Source: Darksidea phi (taxonomy: Eukaryota; Ascomycota; Dothideomycetes; Pleosporales; Lentitheciaceae). From it: a stretch of DNA of 64,000 nt. The stretch lies in the NCBI GenBank assembly GCA_030770425.1, contig JASJFT010000001.1, forward strand, positions 558,001-622,000, read 5' to 3'. The stretch's first letter is position 1. Each line of letters begins with the position of its first letter. Positions 59,618 to 64,000 of the stretch are shown piece by piece. A program made the position numbers and the translations under genes. The notes beneath the pieces were generated by a model. That model was not told where the DNA came from and ran no database searches. It was given only the letters and a program-made list of their open reading frames with translations.

Positions 59618-61816
59618 TTAGAGATCCTCTAAGATGGTCTCGAATGCCTTCCGGGAAATCGTAAAGGTCGGCCCGTTCGGAAATGCGCCAGGGACCCGAG
59701 GGAAGATGGACGCATCGACTACGCGCAGGTTGTCGACGCCGTTGACGCGGAACTTGGAGTCGACGCAGTATTCCTTGTCACCGGCAGGGCCCATACGGCA
59801 GGTGGATGATGCGTGGTGACTGAAGGCCTCGTCCATAATGGCCTGCTTCATATCGACCTCAGGGTTAGGCGTGATTACTGTATAGGGTATTCCGGTGTTG
59901 TCGTATGCACGCATCATAAGCTCGACTCCATCAACAATAGCCTGCAGATCCTCCTCAGAGCGGTGCGTAAAGTAGTTGAACTGGATCGCGGGAGCCTGTC
60001 TGGGGTCCTTGGAGCGAAGGGTCACGGTACCCGCCGGGTTGGCCGTCTGCATCTTGACAATAGATGTGGACCAATGGTTGGGACGTGGAGTTCTGTTTGA
60101 AAACCCAGGGTAGAAACCATGATCCCCATAGCCAGCGATGCTTAGGTAGAAGAGATCTGCGTCGTTGTCCCAGCTCATGCTGCTGCGCCAAGTCAAAAAG
60201 AAGCTTCCGCCAAGCTCCGAGTATGGACCAGTCGCAGTCGTATTCCATTGAACGAAACAAGGATCCGATTTGTCGAAGGTCATGGTGCAGGGGGACTCTA
60301 CGGTCACCCATGGCTCTGGAGACTCGATATGGACAGGTGCCTCATAATTGTCTTGCATGTAATTGCCCTGCAAAGTAAAGTAAGTTCAAGGTCTAGTAAA
60401 TGCAGGCGTATTGCTATCCCATAGGAGACTTACTACTGCGGGTAGATCAACCAGAACGGGGATGTCGAGTTTTTCCAGCTCCTCGCGTGGACCGATACCG
60501 CTAAGCTTGAGGATCTGTGGGGTGTTGAACGTACCACCCGACACGATAACCTCTTTCTTAGCGCGGACGGTTCTTGTCTCTCCTGTCTGAGAAGCGTCGT
60601 ACCGAGCATCGACCGAGTACAGCCCCTCACCCACCATATACTCAACACCATTCGCTTTAGGCTTGCCAGCGCAATCCTCAAAGAGAACCTTGGTAGCTAG
60701 CGAGTGGAAGCTAATAGTCAAGGGGTGCCCAGCGTCGACAACGTCGTTGATATAGTGTGCGATACTGCTCCTGCTGCCGGTAGTAGGAGAGACAGCCGTG
60801 GGCAGTACAAACATTAGCGGGGTTTCGTAGCGATCACTGTCTATCCTATTGATGTCGCGGTTGAACAATTCAGCCATGTGCTCAACGCCCTCCACGTCAA
60901 TGCCTTCAGCCTCGCGGAACATCTCCGCTGTATAGCGGGCTACGTTCTCTGATAAGAGGGGGGTCGACGTGTTGGCATGGTTAACCTACATACCGCGGAC
61001 TCGTGTAAGCGGGGGAACAAACAAGGTAGGGAGTATTTTCTTACTTCAATGTAGCCGTCGAAACCGTGGCCAGGCGTCCCACGGGGTACATAGGTGCAGT
61101 TCTCCAACTCCGTGAGATGCCGGCGCATGTGCTTATGGCCCCAGGACTCGTCTGCAGTAATCTCGGCAATGTAGTCCCACTCATTGTCGGGAGCCCAGGC
61201 GAAATTCATGGCATTAACCTGTGAACTGCCACCGAGTGTGGCACCTCGAGGGTATAATAGGCCTAGACTAGAGTAATCAAGACCCATCAGCAACCATCCC
61301 CTCGAAAGCTTGATAGCATTGAACATGGTGGACTTACGGTTCCGCATCGGCCGGAGGATCTAGTCCCACGTAGTAGGACCCGTTGCTCTGCATATATGCG
61401 TATTTGAAATCGCGGCGGGCTTGGGTCTCGTTCTGATAGTGCTCGACATAGAATTGCCAGGAGTGAGGTGGCGTTTCAGCAGCCCTTGAGGAGCTTAATT
61501 CATTGTCAGTGATGAATACAACGCTAGTTGATCGAAACTTACAGTCCCGGAATTCGTTCAAGGATGCTGTCCGAAGAATCGCCACCGGCTTCGATCAGAA
61601 AGACCGAGTATCCCTTCGTGGCCAAATTGGCCCTGTGTCTCTGGGTGAGTAAACGGGATACATAAACAATACAAAGGGGAGATTGGAAACTTACGCAAGC
61701 GAGCCGCCGCCAGGACCCGAACCCACGATGACATAGTCATACTCATCAGCCTGGGAGGCTGCCACAAGTCCACCAGCTATCAGGCCGGTAGCCAAGAGAG
61801 GTCGAAGGACAACCAT
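59618..61816 (-). CDS. Secreted GMC-family FAD oxidoreductase
   Basis: Six exons (61816-61695, 61632-61543, 61493-61338, 61267-61045, 60985-60434, 60367-59618) close in frame at 630 residues. A signal peptide (RPLLATGLIAGGLVAASQA) precedes DYVIVGSGPGGGSLAANLA, the FAD-binding Rossmann motif, and FLIEAGGD. GMC signature 1 is LLYPRGATLGGSSQVNAMNFAW and signature 2 is VSGGTFNTPQILKLSGIGP. The C-terminal active site has HHASSTCRMG with the catalytic His, and FPRVPGAFPNGPTFT, where Asn stands in for the usual second His region. Substrates of relatives include glucose, aryl alcohols and choline; this one is not assigned. All splice phases agree. Confidence 0.93.
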
Positions 61817-63054
61817 GTCTTTAGACTGGATTCTTTATTTGTCCGTGTTTCGGTGCGTCCACAAATGTGATTTGAGGTATTGTAAGTCTGAGTGAGTGTG
61901 TGGGTGATTCCATCATTTTGGTGGGTGGAAGTGACTTTTATATCAAAACTCGCAACTACAATAATGCAAGTTGAAGCTCATCGCCAACACAATTCTTCTC
62001 TAGTCGTCAGCCGGAATAACACAACCCCAAGTCAGACCGCGTACCTTATACCATATTGCTTGCCGAATCGGGTAGTAGCCATCATCCTTGGCTGCGGCTG
62101 ATACTCAGCCTTAACGACCGCAGAAAAGACTAAATTCGCCGACCAACTTGAGCTAGCTCTCTAGGGCTAAGTTCCTTAGCGTTGGTGAGCTGTGTACGCA
62201 TAACATCGCCCCTAAATGAAGTCTTCCCCTTGACGTCCGGCTAAATTAGTCCAGCGCAGAGATAAAGAAGTCTGAGTTACTCGTACAACCCGGAGATTGT
62301 TAAGTCCTTCTATTTCCATTGTCAGCCTTAAAGCACCAAGAGCGATGTACCCTTGTCGCAAGACGCTCTTTATTAGGTCTTTTAAAAATGGCCAAGCTGA
62401 AAAGGCTATCTTTGAGCGTTGGACGGCAGGACGGATTTCATCGTCTCGGATGCTAGGTTTGATTAGTCCAATCAAGTGAATTGCTCCGGATGAGCTTACG
62501 TAGTGAGGGTGATCAATGGGTTAGAAGTTCCAGGGACATGGTGTGATCGCTTCAAAAGCTTTCTACTTCGCAGTTTTGCAGCAACCAAGCTTAGATGCCA
62601 TCAGAGCAAAGCATTTGGTAAACCCTTTGCGAGTAATGTTTATTTTGAAAGTAAGTCAATGCTCGGTCGCGTTGCTTCTTGACTTCCCGACGAAATAGCA
62701 GCCAGAGGCTACTTGAGTGCTGTCATTGGCCTTACTCGCCACCCCAATCCAATACCGGTTCCCGATCCACATGGTAAGCCTGGCGATCCTCACTAAATAT
62801 TGGTTTGGCCGCCTGGACCCCGCTTGCCAGATTTCTCCGTTGCGGAGCAGTTCGACAATAGCGATAATCTAGCATCGAATATATCAGCTCGATGGCGAAA
62901 ATCGTAGCCAATTCTTTGGTGTCTCTTTTAGGTATACAAATCAGCCACCAGGGGTATATTTCCTCAAATCACGACCAGTACAAGTACAATCTAGGGGCAT
63001 AGAATAGGTCCAATTCATTCTCTTCTTGCATCGCCCGACTTCCATAGGGCTCAG
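61817..63054. other. Intergenic
   Basis: GMC promoter on the left, 3' side of OTU1 on the right; no gene supported between. Confidence 0.4.
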
Positions 63055-64000
63055 CTAGCTCGCCTCTCCGAAGTCTGAATGCCCGGTCTCTTCTGCATGC
63101 TGTACTGCGCCCTTTTCACCAGCACCTTTCCAGTCACACAGGTTGCACTTAATGCTGAACTTTTGTGTGTCTGTGTAGTAATGCTTCTGTCTCAACTCTG
63201 CACACAGCTGCCTCGCCCCCTCTAGTATAGTATCGTCGGACGAGTCGAACAATTTGATATCGTTCTCGGTGTCATAAGTCAACGAGCCGTCCGGGACAAA
63301 GGCCACGGTGTCGTAGTGTATGCCGGAATACACGAGTATACACCGCTTTGGCCTGCCCTCATTGAATCTGTCCACTCGTAGATCTTGAACGTTGATACTG
63401 CAAATCTCAATATCGAATTCCTGTGATAGTATGCTGAGCTCGATTCCACCGCCCCATGAGTCAGAGTACGATATCCATTGACAGTACTCGTCCGGCTTCC
63501 TCTGCAGTATCGCTTCGTTGAATCGTTCTGGATCCGCTTGTATAGCCTGAGCAACGAGCGAGCGCAATTCGGTCATGGAATCGAGGGAAGATGACAATAC
63601 AGCGCTACCGAGTGCTCGAAACATGCAGGAGTTGTCGTCGGGCATGACCCGTAGGACCATCGTACCGCCGCGTGCTGGGATCGGGACCTCGGGTGTCTCT
63701 TTCTCCAACGCCTTGTTCTGTTTCCTCTGAAGCGAGAGAGGCGCGGACTTGGATGGTTCGGCCTGCTCGACTTTACGGCTCTCAGACGGGTCTCCGGTAG
63801 CCTGCGCAATCACAATGAGCTGAGACCCGTTCAGCTTCAGGGCGGTGTCGGTAAGGAGCGTTGACAGCCCATATAAGGACGGATCGAGCGGTTGGGGAGG
63901 AAACCCCCATTTCAGCTCGAAAAGCGGTAGATCTGTGACATTCGATATGGTAGAAAGTAGGTCGGAGACCGCAGCGTTATCGTCTAGTGTCACCGTGTGC
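63055..64000 (-). CDS. otu1: OTU1/YOD1-type deubiquitinase, 5' end outside the window
   Basis: The frame stays open to the window edge, so about 20 N-terminal residues are missing. The first visible part (TVTLDDNAAVSDLLSTIS, LKWGFPPQPLDPS) is the UBX-like domain of OTU1. The OTU domain starts RVMPDDNSCMFRALGSAV, giving the catalytic Asp and Cys, and ends LVYSGIHYDTV with the catalytic His. A C-terminal C2H2 finger follows: CNLCDWKGAGEKGAVQHAEETGH. OTU1 trims ubiquitin chains on substrates of the Cdc48/p97 ATPase in ER quality control. No defect is seen in the visible part. Confidence 0.93.
   Translation of the reverse strand, partial: HTVTLDDNAAVSDLLSTISNVTDLPLFELKWGFPPQPLDPSLYGLSTLLTDTALKLNGSQLIVIAQATGDPSESRKVEQAEPSKSAPLSLQRKQNKALEKETPEVPIPARGGTMVLRVMPDDNSCMFRALGSAVLSSSLDSMTELRSLVAQAIQADPERFNEAILQRKPDEYCQWISYSDSWGGGIELSILSQEFDIEICSINVQDLRVDRFNEGRPKRCILVYSGIHYDTVAFVPDGSLTYDTENDIKLFDSSDDTILEGARQLCAELRQKHYYTDTQKFSIKCNLCDWKGAGEKGAVQHAEETGHSDFGEAS

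Overview
This window reads as a chromosome segment of a filamentous ascomycete, most likely a Dothideomycete close to the Pleosporales. The evidence is many short introns (about 46-70 bp) with GTAAGT-type donors, CTAAC/CTAAT-like branch points and YAG acceptors. The gene content is also typically fungal: AA9 lytic polysaccharide monooxygenase, GH20 hexosaminidase, RBD2 rhomboid, a BLI-3-like protein, and C-to-T decayed repeats that look like repeat-induced point mutation (RIP). The species assignment is inference; no rRNA or tRNA gene was found.

Layout. 0.6-9 kb: a BTB/POZ gene with a damaged 5' end, an SPT10-like acetyltransferase/zinc-finger gene, a secreted GH20 hexosaminidase and a GT8-like type II membrane glycosyltransferase. 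10-13.3 kb: three small Cys-rich proteins; the first lies downstream of a 29-bp tandem array carrying CACGTG sites. 14.4-19 kb: a seven-exon MFS transporter and a secreted AA9 LPMO. 19.9-26.7 kb is accessory and repeat-rich: a pseudogene broken by a 25-bp duplication, a solo 37-bp transposon end, a LINE reverse-transcriptase fragment, diverged direct repeats, a CorA-like membrane protein gene with one apparent frame break, and a RIP-decayed NB-ARC remnant joined to an intact open frame. 28.4-33 kb: a BLI-3-like flavoprotein, a gluconolactonase relic and a secreted M6-like metalloprotease. 34.2-41.5 kb is again accessory: a cytochrome P450 pseudogene, a small secreted protein whose 8-residue C-terminal repeats are cut off by in-frame TAG codons, a second BTB gene whose first exon is an 18-copy 30-bp minisatellite, and a Tc1/mariner element whose transposase lacks the third catalytic residue.

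42.3-57.5 kb is a conserved housekeeping block built largely from head-to-head gene pairs: VPS41 with an RMND1/DUF155 mitochondrial protein, RBD2 with GAA1, and RPN9 with NUO-40 (complex I). A nuclear-looking basic protein and a small unknown ORF lie between them. 59.6-64 kb holds a secreted GMC oxidoreductase and the 3' part of an OTU1-type deubiquitinase that runs off the window.

Working picture: secreted enzymes (GH20, AA9, metalloprotease, GMC oxidoreductase) and a transporter fit a plant-associated or saprotrophic lifestyle. The stable housekeeping block contrasts with two decaying, transposon-marked islands (about 20-26 kb and 30-41.5 kb). Exon structures were built by hand and most of the spliced models close in frame exactly.
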